From the NCBI GenBank assembly GCA_963932145.1, contig OZ010580.1:33187667-33251666 (forward strand): 64,000 nucleotides of DNA, given 5' to 3'. Origin of the DNA: Acanthosepion lycidas. Lineage: Eukaryota > Mollusca > Cephalopoda > Sepiida > Sepiidae. Under the pieces are notes generated by a model that was not told where the DNA came from, ran no database searches, and saw only the letters and a program-made list of their open reading frames with translations. The position numbers and the translations under genes were made by a program. Below are positions 13,946 through 25,276 of this stretch, in pieces (position 1 is the stretch's first letter; each line of letters begins with the position of its first letter).

Positions 13946-15579
13946 CCACAACCACCACACAATAACGTTCCCTTCTTCCTCCCCCATACTCTGACCATCA
14001 GCACCATGACACACTTCATTCAGACCAGGCATCAATAATAACAACACATACGCAACACCTAAAAAAACTGTTAGGTAAAAAATTCGTTATTCAACACGAA
14101 TGAAATGTCAGACACATGAACGTAAACCTTAATACAAAAAAATAAATAAATATTAGCAATCAAGTTTTCTTTTACCTTAAATAGTGCAGAAACTAATAGG
14201 AAAATAATTTTTTTAAATAAATGAAAAGAATTAAAAGTAAAAACACTAAAAATTCCATTGCGGTTCCACTTTAAAACTTCAGGTTATTTAAAAACCAAAC
14301 TCCACCCCATCTTAAAAAAATGTTAAATTCTTCAACACAGAAAAAAAAAATAAGCTACTAGCTGCTTAAAAAATTATCACAGAAAAAATAAAGTTTAATT
14401 TTCGTTATTAAAAAATAATAAAAATGTTTAATTAAAAAACAAAACAAAAAAACGCTTTATTACAATATGGCTAAAAACTTTTAAAATATAAAAAAGTATT
14501 AAACAAAAAAACAGTATTAAAAATATCCAATTGAAAAAGCTTGGCAAGTTGATAAAATCGAAAGCTCTTTTATACGAAGGTTTACATATATTTAGCAACC
14601 CGAATAATATGTCAGGTTTCCCCGACAATGGAAACTCCGACACAAGTTGAAACAAGCAAGAAAGAACTGAAGACATGTTGAGAACAACCCGACAGCCTTT
14701 TTCACTCAATAATTTTCAAGGTGATCAAAATCTAGCGACAGGAGGTCAAAAAAAAAAAAATTATCTGAAAAGCTCGATGATCGACCTCCTTATTGACACA
14801 TTTATTTATCATGCACACCAAAAAAAACCATACACTTCTTTCTGGACAGGACAATGTCTTATTGACATGTAAAGTGCGGGTGGGGAGGAGCAAACAAAGA
14901 AGAAAGCATGTTAAAATATCCAGTTGTTTAAAGTAAAAAAAAGAGAGAAAGAAAAAAAAGAAATGCATTATTTTTTGTTTGTTTGTTTAGCTAAAAAAAA
15001 AAAAAAGAAGAGAAAAAAAAGAGAAAGTAAAAAAAAAAAAAAAAAAAAAAAAAGAAGCAAAATGGCCTTTTTCTTCAGACAAGCCAATTACATTCTCCAT
15101 AGGGCATTTAAAACATTCTAACACTGGGCCAACAACTTAACGACGGAACAAGTAATGAGAAATGAAAATAATTACCGATAAAGGCTCATTTTTGTCCGAT
15201 AGGTAGGGCACAGCAGGCGCAAAGCAGGGTTGTTTAGGGCTCCCACTTTAGGGACCCATCCAACAGGTTGGGCTACAGACCACAAAAGCCGGACGTGAAG
15301 GACCTTAAGGTCCGTACAAAATAAAATAATAAATGGCCGTCACTGGGGGCGGAGACACATCGTACTAGTAGTAATACAGACAACAACTGACAAACAGCGA
15401 AAAACCAATAATTATCTTGCCACAGACTACCGACACAGACTCGTCGTCGTCGTTGTTGCATTTAAATAAATTATGAAATTTTGTGGAATTCGAAAATATT
15501 AAAATTTGATAGAACGAAGACGGTAAGAAAAAATCGATCGAGTTTTGAAATGCAACTCGCTTATTGATTACTTAACAGG

Positions 15580-15609
15580 TTGTGTGTGTGTGTGTATGTG
15601 TGTGTGTGC
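15580..15609. repeat. (TG)n microsatellite
   Basis: A TG dinucleotide run with one TATG interruption, inside the inferred intron. Confidence 0.9.
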
Positions 15610-16740
15610 ATTTTTTTTAAAGATTGTTTTAAAAATAAATGTCCAGACTCTTATTCTTTAACATTGGATTTTTAAAGAATATATTTTTATGAAGGTTTAG
15701 TAAATTTCTAAAACGTTTAGCACTCGAGGATCGACATAAACTTAGAAAGAAAGGGTAAAGGAGATCCAGTGCCATGAAATAAAAGACAGATCTACACATG
15801 CAATGCATAACACTTGTTAGTGACTTAGTACATGTAATAATGTAGAGCAACGATCGTCGAGACTAACATTGCATTTTGACAAGATCTGCGCATTGAAAAA
15901 AAAAAAACTCGAGAATTTACCAGATTAACTTAAAAAGGTTTAGTGATAAACTAGTAGTTAAAGACGGTAAATTGGACTTATAAAAAAAATCCAACATCAC
16001 GTTAAACTTAAAAAAAAAAAAGCGAAAATATTTTTAACCCTAGTGAATATCCAATTTTGGACGAGTTTCCAATTTAGATTTATTTTAAACTATATTTGAG
16101 ACCCAACTTACTGTCTTCAGTAAAACAGAAAAAACTTATAAAAAGATTAAGAATTCTTTTCATTTTTGTGTTTGTTTTTGTTTTTAGCTTTTTGTTTTTT
16201 GTTTTTTAAGGAAAAGAATATTTAAAAGTAAAAGAATAAGGAAGTTGGGGCCCCCATAGAAATGAGTATTAAAGGGAATAAATTAGCAAAATAACAAACG
16301 TCGGGGTCGGTAAATTGTGACAGAAGTGAACAAAATAAGGATCATAACAAAAACACAACTACGGATAACGATCACAACAACAACAAAAAAGAAGGAAGGA
16401 AGCAATCATCATCAGGTGTTTTTTATCTGTTTAAAAAATGATCACAAAAGAAAGGAGACAAAAAAGGGTAAAAAAAAAAAATGAGGGATTTGAAGAGGAG
16501 GACGTCGCAGACAAGAGAGAGGGAAAGAGAGAGAGATAATCCAGTCAAAGAAAAAAGTAAAAAAAAAAAAAAAGAAAAAAAAGAACGATATGCAGTTCAA
16601 CAGCACCGGAGAAGAAGTGTCCGCAGGTTGGTTTGTTAACTTGTTAGGGCTTATTAGGATCCAGTGATGAAGAGGAGAGGTAAATATCGCGTCATGTCCC
16701 TAGGGCTCCCCAGCTGCACCCGATGGGCTTGTGTGCCCAG

Positions 16741-16769
16741 TGACGTCATATCGCCGCCAGCGCCATCTT
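16741..16769. promoter_or_regulatory. CRE palindrome plus YY1-type motif in a CpG-rich block
   Basis: TGACGTCA at 16741-16748 is a perfect cAMP-response element. AAGATGGCG on the minus strand (16769-16761) matches the YY1 core often found just downstream of CpG promoters. The surrounding 16.6-17.0 kb is GC- and CpG-richer than the rest of the window and includes CAG/CTG trinucleotide runs. It lies about 0.9 kb inside intron 1 of the zinc-finger gene, so it may be a second promoter for that gene or a promoter for divergent transcription. Binding is inferred from motifs only. Confidence 0.45.
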
Positions 16770-17689
16770 GCAGTGCAGCAGCAGCAGCAGTTGAACGAGC
16801 AGCAGCGGCGATGGCAGTGGCAGTCGTCAGTCCTACTGCAGGCAGTTGTGTAGTCTTCTTCTTACTAGCTACTTCTCTTCTTAGTCTTCTCTACACTACT
16901 ACAAATAGTAGTAAGAACAAAACACCAACACGACTAACAACACTACTTGTAGCAGTAGTAGCGCGAGCAGCTACTTAACCACCTTTTTCGTTCCTTCATT
17001 CTCTGAACAACCAAAAAAAGCAAACTCCCAGACTTTTGCCAATAAAAAAAATAAAGTCCCGAAATTTCAAATAAATCAATCAATAAAAACAGGTTGTTTA
17101 AGTTATTGTCCACGATGACTAAAAAAAACTGGATCTAACTAATAAAACTATAAATAAAAGTTTGTAAAAATAAATAAAAATTAGGGCGGGGGTCTAAAAT
17201 CCAGGTAGGTACGTTGAAGAACTTAACAAGTGGTAACTGTAAAGAGGGAGGAACCGACGGTCGAGACAAGAAAAAACTTCCGTATCTTTATTTTTATTTT
17301 TCTTAGAAAAGGAAAAACCACAGAAAGAGAAAGAGAGAGAGAGAGGGGAAAAAGAAAAACAGTTACTTAAAGTTTAGTAAACTTGCCATGTGTAAAAATA
17401 AAAAAAATGTATGTACGCAAAGCACGATCAGGCAATCCAATGTATTCTATTAAGCAGAATATTTATTTAACCAGCTGTGAACAATTTTACAAGTTAAAGT
17501 GAAAACTTAGATTGTTGGTAAGTAGTCAATATAAAAAAGAAAAACCAGCGAGAGAATGTAACTAGAGAGAGAGTATGGTAAAGAAAGGGTGTGAGCCATA
17601 TTCTTTTAAAAACTGAAAAACTTTCAGTTCAGGTTTTGGTGGGGTGGACAATAATAAGTGATCCAGAGAAAAGGGGGACACAAACCTAC

Positions 17690-17697
17690 CTGTCCAT
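17690..17697 (-). CDS. Inferred coding exon 1 of the zinc-finger gene (first 8 coding bases)
   Basis: On the minus strand an ATG at 17697 lies in a strong Kozak context (A at -3, G at +4). An in-frame TAA lies three codons before it. It is followed after eight bases by a strong donor, GACAG|GTAGGT, at 17690/17689. Joining ATGGACAG to the acceptor at 8387 reads M-D-S-F-S-R and then enters the long frame in phase at its ATG at 8376; the alternative acceptor at 8381 gives M-D-S-R in the same frame. The model is inferred from splice signals and phase only, across a 9.3-kb intron. Confidence 0.55.
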
Positions 17698-17910
17698 AGT
17701 GTTTTAGGGCTTGGCCAGATGGGTTAATCCAAAACAGTCGGTGGCATTTAAGGAAACAGACACCCTTTTTTGGTATCACAGAGCGGGGTTCTCACGAAAA
17801 AGGCGTCAGCTCCAGTTTAGGGCCAAGGGAGAGAACTCGTGTCAGAAAACACGTAGGGAATGGGTACCTGCACCCATGTAATGCAAATGATCATGCCTTT
17901 TTTTATCTAA
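17698..17910 (-). promoter_or_regulatory. Probable 5' UTR and promoter of the zinc-finger gene with an octamer site
   Basis: A non-repetitive, relatively GC-rich stretch upstream of the inferred start codon. A perfect octamer (ATTTGCAT on the minus strand, 17888-17881) sits about 185 bases before the ATG, with a weak TATA-like GATAAAA just beyond it near 17900. If transcription starts above 17895, an upstream frame of 25 codons (ATG at 17894, TAA near 17819) would precede the main start. The start site itself cannot be read from sequence. Confidence 0.4.
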
Positions 17911-18152
17911 ATTCTTTGTGGGGAAAAAAAAGGGATTCTTTTACATTGATTAATGTAATTAATATTCATTTTGTTCAGATGATGAAAATGTAGATGATTA
18001 TATCAGTATTTTTTTTTTTAATTTAAAAATTTCCGTCAAAATTTTTTTTATGTAAATTTGCTTCAGATATTGACGTTTAAGTGAAAAAATGCGTAGTAGT
18101 CGTAAAGTGGGAGGGGCAAGTTCAAAAGATGGTGTTTTTTTTGTTTCGTTTT

Positions 18153-18187
<35 letters not shown>

Positions 18188-20394
18188 TGTGTGTGGTTAA
18201 TTATATATATTGTTTGGCAATTATCTAATATTTAAAATTATTATTTTTGTATACAATCCAAAAATTTTCCTCATAGAAAGTCTCTTGTGGGATTTTATGT
18301 TGAAAGTAGAATATTTGGTACAACAGACAAAATGCCTTTTTAGCATTATTTGCTTGTAAGCTAATTTTTTCTTGTTTCTTGAATCTTTAATTCAGTAAAT
18401 CTATTTTTGTTTTCTAATTAGAGCAGGCTCACAAATATGTGCATGTCTAGTGCATACAGTTCACTACTTAAAATTCATAAATTGTTAAAAGGACCAACAT
18501 TTATATGGCATGCCTAAAACTAAAGTATAATGTTTTCAAATGAATATTTTTTTGATAAATTAATAAGCTTTATAAAAGGTTATGAGGCAAAAATAATAGT
18601 TTCTTGTTGCCCATACCACCATTATAGCTCTTTGCATGAGAATAATTTTAGTGAAATTATTTTCAAGCAGAACAAGTGAAACCTTGTTTTTGGCATTCTT
18701 GGAAATGAAAACTCATATGGATATCATAAAACATTATGGCACTAATTTTTACTGAGCCATCTTCCCAAAATAAGCCTCAGTTTGGATTAAATAGAAATAA
18801 AATTATTCTTTCATCTATGTAGTCATCTTTTTCAATCACTAATTAAAATATAGCCTAGCTTGACAAGAACATGGTATTATAAGCACCAACAGTATATATG
18901 ATTACTTAGCCATATCAGTATGTAAGAAAAAATAAGTTTCAGTTTTGTTTATTTTTTTAATTCTTAAAATGCAAAATGAATTGCTCAATGAATGTGACAA
19001 ATTTTCTAGTAAAATAGATTTGTTTGAGGATTTTAACCTGTGAAAAAAATAGTTTTCATTCTCATGTTTCCTACCTAAACTAAATCTACTTATGTGATAA
19101 TGTGTTGTAATTGGTCAAGATTTATTTTGAATGTGCACACATACATATATTTTATGCATATATGTGTACTTCCTTATGTGTTTAGTGTTAAATGATGAAT
19201 AGGATTCACACATACATTATTTTGGTATGTATCATTTTAAGTACATTGCAGGTTGAGATTTTTTATCACTAAATAAAAAGTAAACTAAATGAAAATAAGG
19301 TAAAATTTAATACATAAAGTGGAAATCTGATTTTAACCCATTTTTCTACCTAATAGCAAGAAATGTATCTAAGTTTTGATTCTTCAGTTTGTGACACAAA
19401 ACCTCAATAACATATTTTCTATTACTTGGACTAATGTTCCTGATTTGCATTTTTATTTCTATTTATCCATTCATTGGAATGTTTCCCAGTTAAATGTAAT
19501 CAATACAATATAGTTAAGTATCACAGTTTTACAACCTGTCATATTTATATGCAAAATAGGTTACCTGTCAAAGTTGTTAGTTGAAGGTGATCACAACAAA
19601 AGATAAGGATATTAGTCTGAATACACTTATAAATAATAGTATCAGTATTAAATTTTGGACAAAAATATAAATATTAAAGCCATAATGGTGATATTCATAA
19701 GAAAGAAAATAAAATATAAAAACAAATGATTTCAATGTGCAAGCAAACAAAAGAAGTAAGCCAATCTCCGTTTTAAGCAAATAACTTGATTTTTATACAT
19801 AAGCTTTATATCAACTAAATGCTGTTTACTGTTTTAGTATGTGATTATTGTATATTTTAATTTTTTGATTCTAAAGGTTATATAATATGTATTTTATGTG
19901 ACATATAATGGAAAAAACAAAGCTTTTTTTTTAAAATGTAGAATTTCAGAGAGTTTATATGCTTAATAGACTATTTCTTATAAAAATAATAAGAACATTT
20001 ATGAACCAATATTTTTTGTCTGATTATTGTATACTGATAAATCAGGTGATTTAATTTGGTGAAGGCAATTCATTTTTTGAGAATTACTTTAAGATAAATG
20101 GTTTGCTAATAATAAGAAACTGAAATATTTTTTCATAAATTCATATTTAAATAACAATTTATATCTAAAATTTGATATTTAAATTGTTATAAAGTAAAGA
20201 ATTGCTTTTTTAAATTTAAATTTTCAATGAAATATCTGAAATAATTTAGATTGCTTATAATAAAGTTATCCATTTCCAGAAGAGAGATTACACAATATAT
20301 ATTTTTTAAATTACTTTTACAAATTTTCTATTTGTATATACTTCCTTAGACTATATTTAACAGGTTTTATTTTCCTAAAAGACATTAGATTCTG
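17911..20394. other. AT-rich intergenic region, no gene seen
   Basis: Mostly unique AT-rich sequence with T runs on the + strand at its start. The short open frames (for example 19577-19780) have no recognisable features. Confidence 0.5.
18149..18195. repeat. T(26)(GT)n compound simple repeat
   Basis: A 26-base T run followed by about 10 GT units. Confidence 0.95.
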
Positions 20395-20600
20395 TCTGAA
20401 TTTCTGTGATGAGGAGTTAACATTATTTACATGTGGACTAATGTTCTCATCTTTTTTGTTATTATCACAATGTTTTGACAATTGTACCACTTGCTTTCTT
20501 TAGATGTCTGTCAATCTGGATAGCTTTTAGTAAATTTCAAACTGAACCCTTTATTTAATTCATGTTGAGTAGAGTGTTCTCTTTCTGCTCCCCATGTCTC
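20395..20600. repeat. Arm of dispersed foldback family (hammerhead-like core, decayed)
   Basis: Matches the left part of the foldback element at 58.3 kb and the arms at 46.4 kb: CTGAATTTCTG-type end, ATTATTTACAT, TGTTCTCATC, ATCACAATGTTTTGAC, and the stretch ending ACCCTTTATTTAAT. Only one arm is seen here. The core corresponding to CTGATGA is mutated in this copy. A SINE follows directly. Confidence 0.65.
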
Positions 20601-20912
20601 AAGATAGTCAGTTATGTGCCATGCATGATACACACTTAGGCGATCATATATCTTTCAATACATGACTGATGAGGCAGATTTTTTCCCACAGTAGGTTGCC
20701 ATTTCTTTCTGCAGTAGACCAGTTGCTATCCAAGGCTATAGAACCCGGCCTGTCCTGCTATTTACCCATAGCTAGGGGGAGAAGAAGAGGATTCATACCT
20801 TACCCAAGAGTATTAGCATGTAAGTGAATGTAATGGATTTGAATAGAATTTGAACTCGGCTCTCCGATTTCTCAATCAGAGGCGCTATCCATTACTCTAC
20901 CGTGCCTCCCCC
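20600..20912 (-). mobile_element. tRNA-derived SINE, family A
   Basis: Read on the minus strand, a tRNA-like head starts near 20912 with an A-box-like TAGAGTAATGGATA and a B-box-like GAGTTCAAATTCT. The body includes AGCAGGACAGGC...GGTTCTATAGCCTTGG and GTCTACTGCAGAAAGAAAT. A close relative on the + strand lies at 44462-44706. Related bodies occur at 35.4, 45.4, 55.2 and 62.2 kb. No coding capacity. Confidence 0.8.
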
Positions 20913-21534
20913 TATCTCAGGATAGCTCATCCAAAAAGTGAGGAAGATGAGAAATCCCAAGAACATCTCCAAACATTAATTCTGGTTATGTTAGAAAAAA
21001 TTAAAATAATAAAAAGCAATTTTAAGACCAATCAGAATTCTTCCCACATGTTCATGCCTTGATACAATCATAATCTATAAGAAGTTAGTTCTAACTGACC
21101 CTCGTCAGACATAGAGGGACATTCATAGAGTACAGTCACTCTGTTTCAACTAAGTTCATTCATGCTGTCTCACACCAATTAACAAATGCCTTTCTATAAC
21201 TCAAAACGATTCTTCACTCAAACTTACATGTGGACATTTTTTTACTATGACTGAACAATTTATTCACACACTTATGCACTAAATTCTCTCACATGAAAAA
21301 AAAACTCTTTTAACTGAACTTATGGTATCATATACATATACCTTTATTAACCACCAATGGAAAACAGTTGTTAACTTTTTGTTTGTTGACTAAAAACACC
21401 CATTTCCTTTTGTTTATATTAACTTTATTACTGCACACCTGTTAGGATGGAATAAGAAAGTATACCTTCTATCTCCTGACACTTTACCTCTTTTCTTGCC
21501 CTAGTCATTTTTTGGCTGACTGCTACAGTAGTTC

Positions 21535-21840
21535 TAGAGAAAATGAAAACAAAATGGAAACTTCTACTTAACATCTGGATGAGACAACTGAAATTTCTGG
21601 GACACATAATGAGGAAAGGAGGCTTAGAAAATCTGATACTCACAGGAAAGACTGAAGGCAAGAAGGATAGAGAAAAACAATGCCTAACATAATTAGTGAG
21701 CTTGAGTAAATGGATGGCAGAACAGGTTTGGGAGAAATAACAAAAAGACAAAATTAACTAAGAGCTACAAAGGACAGGAAATTGTGGAGAGCCGTGATCG
21801 CCTACATTCCCAGGGGATACAACAAATGAAGAAGAAGACT
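21535..21840 (+). mobile_element. RTE-type LINE 3' fragment
   Basis: The + strand encodes remnants of the C-terminus of an RTE-type reverse transcriptase: KFLGHIMRKGGLENLILTGK, then a basic linker, LSKWMAEQ and LQRTG, with stops between. The 3' end, GTGGAGAGCCGTGATCG, is shared with the copies at 27.8 and 60.0 kb. It is 5'-truncated and broken. Confidence 0.8.
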
Positions 21841-22789
21841 ATAGTAGTAAGGGGTTGTATATCTTTTTTCTTTTTGTTTAGTCCCATGACTTCTTACTTA
21901 CCAGTCAATAATTATTGTTAGTGTAATATGCATTGTGATAGTAAAAATAGAAAAAAATAATAATACCTAAATAAGCTCTAATAGCCATCCTCACAGTTTT
22001 AAATATTTGCAAGAAATGGACATTGTTAATTTCACATGTACAACACTACAAAATATTTGAAGCATGAACATGCATAGTATTCTTGGAGCCTATGTATGTT
22101 AGATAGAATTAGATTATATACTCTATAATAAGAATTTAACATTTCCTACTAAAAACCGTTTTCTTCATATTACTTGCCTTCATCTTATCTTTTATACATC
22201 TAACTTTGGGTTTGATATTGGTTTTGATTATCTGTTTCTTGTCTATAACTGTGTGAAAACTGATTAACATACTCATCACTGTTAGAACACTTTTAATATC
22301 TTTCTTGTATAATTGCTGTTAATGCAACATTTTGGCCATTTCTTCTACCAGAAAAAAAAACTTTTCTGGGAGAATGTGTTTTCCTTTTTTTTTACAGATT
22401 ATATCAGACAAGAGCTGAAGAAAGGATTAGCCAAAACATTATGTTAATAATACAGTTATACAAAAATTTGAGCATCCAAACAATGGTAGATACAAACTGA
22501 TTAAGCAGATAAAAGCAAAATTTGGCATATGGTCACATTTAAAGAGCACCAGAAAGAAATATATGATGTGTTACTTACTCATAACAAAGAACTGGTTGTA
22601 CTTTCTTCTATAATGAACAGCTTTTAGCAAGTCTCACATTTGGAACACATTCTTTAAGACATAAATAAATTACATACCCAATTACATTTTTAACTCATTA
22701 TAAAAAGAGAAGATAATTAGTGTAACATATTAAATAGGTCATTACTTCTGTAATTTTGAGATGAGTCATTATCATTCCATGAGTTGTTC

Positions 22790-22900
22790 AGATTATTGAT
22801 CTCATTCTTTCTAGAGTTATTGTTACCACAATGATTTCAACTGATCTATTCTTCAGCCTTCCTCAAGTATGCAATATGTATGGAAGGAGGGAGCGGTCAT
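22790..22900. repeat. Foldback-family arm, short
   Basis: Contains ATTGTTACCACAATGATTTCAA and TTCAGCCTTCCTCAAG, which align with the arms at 46.5 and 58.3 kb. On the minus strand the GAAA of the hammerhead-like core is kept in this copy, while the CTGATGA side has changed. The rest of 21.85-23.8 kb shows no gene. Confidence 0.5.
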
Positions 22901-23816
22901 TTTTTTCCAGATAGGGTCTACTGTTTTTCTCTTTTTGCTATAAAAAGTAAAACAAAACAACAAAAAAAACAGAAGAGAATATTTAGTTCAATATACTGAT
23001 CAGACTAATCTATTATATCAATCCTAACAATATCTTGTGTGACTCAGGTAATTCCATATTTTCTATACAAGGTTATTTTCCAAGTTTTTCTTTCTAAACA
23101 AAAAGTCCATATTATGTTGAAGTTTACACTGGCTTGATTTATACAATTTTCTGCTCAATTTATTTCAGTTTTTTTCATCCTCCATTAGTGCCTGTTATCC
23201 ATTACTAGAATCATATCCCAGAGGGGATAGTGTAATCCTCCTCCTTCCATATCTAAAGAGGGTCATAGATGGGATCAGCCAAAGTATCGCTGTGACAACA
23301 AAGAAATAAATAAAATGAAATAAAATTAATAATCTGAAAAAAACTACTGAAATAGGTTATTATTTACTTCAGTTTCATTGGTATATATAATCGTGCTCTC
23401 TCTTATTGTTGAGAGTCCTGGTTTTCCTGGATTTGGGAGATATATTATGCTTCATCTGCATGTGCATAGTACTTGAGCAGTGGCCATTTTTCCTCATAAT
23501 TCAATCCCTAATTACAAATGACAGGAAACAATGTGAACAGATTTAATATATGTTATACACACACATATATTTAATATATTTCTTGTTTATACATTATTTT
23601 TATAGATATAATTTATTTAAGTAAATGCTATGTTTTTTAATTAACATATAAACAGAAAATATATTAAATAATTGTTGGACTTAATCCATTTCATAATATG
23701 TTGTCATTGTTTATGTTAAGATACGTTTCATGAGCAGAAATGATTGATTGAGAAAAATCATTGAAGGTGTGTATTTATAAACAGTAATTCAGACTTTGCT
23801 AACCTAGATACTTCTC

Positions 23817-23905
23817 TGTGGCTGAATGGTAATGATGTCAGGCTATATGACAGTTCCCATAAGGGTTACAGGCTCAATTACTGTAGGAAGAGTATGTTTT
23901 CTACA
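23817..23905 (+). mobile_element. tRNA-derived SINE, family B
   Basis: Starts GTGGCTGAATGGTAATG (A-box-like) and continues to a degenerate B box around TTACAGGCTCAATTAC. A related head lies at 31208. It is too diverged at the B box to be a functional tRNA gene. Confidence 0.6.
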
Positions 23906-23987
23906 ATATTTTTCGAACATTTAGGCTGGTAAATGTAATTAATACTGTTTAATTAAAAGACAGAGCATTTATTTAAATAAAATCTAT

Positions 23988-23997
23988 AATATATATA

Positions 23998-24039
<42 letters not shown>
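23988..24039. repeat. (AT)n(GT)n(AT)n microsatellite
   Basis: Compound dinucleotide run. Confidence 0.95.
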
Positions 24040-24044
<5 letters not shown>

Positions 24045-24795
24045 CTGAATAACACAAACATTTTGACTGTATATGGACATTTGCATACAAAAGACATACA
24101 TAGACTCACCCCAAAAGAATGAATCCATTTTAAACACCTAAAAATAAAAATAAAAGTAAAGGCATAAGAGTATATTTTTTATTGTCTGATAATATAAGCT
24201 TTTGACTTATAATGATAGCCATTCGATAGTGGACACACATACATACACATTCTATGCAAAATAGTCTTTGATCAGCAAATGGGAAACCAGCAGGACTAAA
24301 TTCAGCTGCTGCTGAGAAAAAGTTCTGAACAATTTATGACTAAAATTCCTCTTGCTGCAACATCCAGTAACAGGTTTGCTGGTAGCACACAGAAGCAGCC
24401 ACAGTCCTAGACAATTACGTATATGAAAATATGATACCAAAATGAATTCTTTAGGGCATTTGGTTACTGGCTGAACACTATCAAAGCAATAAAATGAGAA
24501 TCAAAGTGAAGTGATATAAACCTTCAGAATTTATTTCTCAAAGGTTGTTATATTGATCTCTTAATTTCTTCAATAAAAAGGGTTTAAAACAAATTCATTC
24601 TTTTTTAACATCTATATTTTTGTTTTGGAACATTTTGTATGATATTGAGCATTGCAAGAAAGATGGTTATATGATGAGAAGAAAAAGATTATTACAATGG
24701 TAGCAGTAGATAAAGAACAATGCCTATAACAAGTGTTGATCATTGATACAGTAAATCATAATTATTTTCTTCTAATAAGTCACTAGCTACTTATA

Positions 24796-25261
24796 TATAT
24801 AAGTATAGCTGGCCACTTGTATTCGATGGCAGCTAGCAAATCCTCATTGCAAATGCTTACTCAGGTGCATTTGTGTTTATTCAACACCCACAGAGACCAC
24901 CTGTGGTTTATACTACAATTATGCTGAGCAGACCTTAGTTACAGTTTCTGGGAAAGAGTGTTATCTAGCGTGATCAGCAATTTAAACAAGGCCAGCATGC
25001 TCAAGCCCTCGGCCATGATGACTTGTGACTTTGTGCTAGCACAGCTATCGATGGCACCCAAGGGTTCTGTCTACCCAATTTCACTCACAAGGCTTGGGTC
25101 AACCCGTGGTATGGTTTTCAGGCACCTTCCAAAGGTGTTGCATCCTAGGATTGACCCCTCCAGTCTGATAACATCAGGAAGTCTCCTTCCTGACAAATCG
25201 ACCATGGTGAGATTTGAACCTGGGTCTCATGGTCAGAATGCAAACGTTCTAACCAATCGGA
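24796..25261 (-). mobile_element. tRNA-derived SINE, family C, with 15-bp target duplication
   Basis: A 466-bp insertion flanked by exact copies of CACTAGCTACTTATA (24781-24795 and 25262-25276). On the minus strand it opens with a tRNA-like head: GATTGGTTAGAACG, then CCAGGTTCAAATCTC as the B box. The tail is AT-rich. The long duplication is the signature of LINE-type target-primed insertion. The open frame at 24958-25284 on the + strand is an antisense accident. Confidence 0.85.
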
Positions 25262-25276
25262 CACTAGCTACTTATA

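Larger units (their letters stand above)
8401..17689 (-). other. Intron 1 of the zinc-finger gene (inferred), A-run rich on the + strand
   Basis: This 9.3-kb stretch lies between the inferred donor at 17689 and the acceptor at 8387. It contains no recognisable transposon copy. Many long A runs lie on the + strand (for example 10049-10064, 11427-11449, 12285-12307, 15031-15053), which means T runs in the sense strand. Short microsatellites are present. Alternative minus-strand donors with GTAAGT occur near 16111, 12116 and 11856, so alternative 5' exons are possible. No protein-coding exon is evident inside. Confidence 0.5.

Noticed and set aside
16664-16978. 104-codon + strand frame with alanine runs
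   Set aside because: The alanine run comes from CAG/GCA trinucleotides in a CpG-rich regulatory block. It has no homology cue, although a + strand transcript cannot be excluded.
23817-23905. A functional tRNA gene
   Set aside because: The A box is good but the B box is degenerate and no cloverleaf can be drawn. It is a SINE head.
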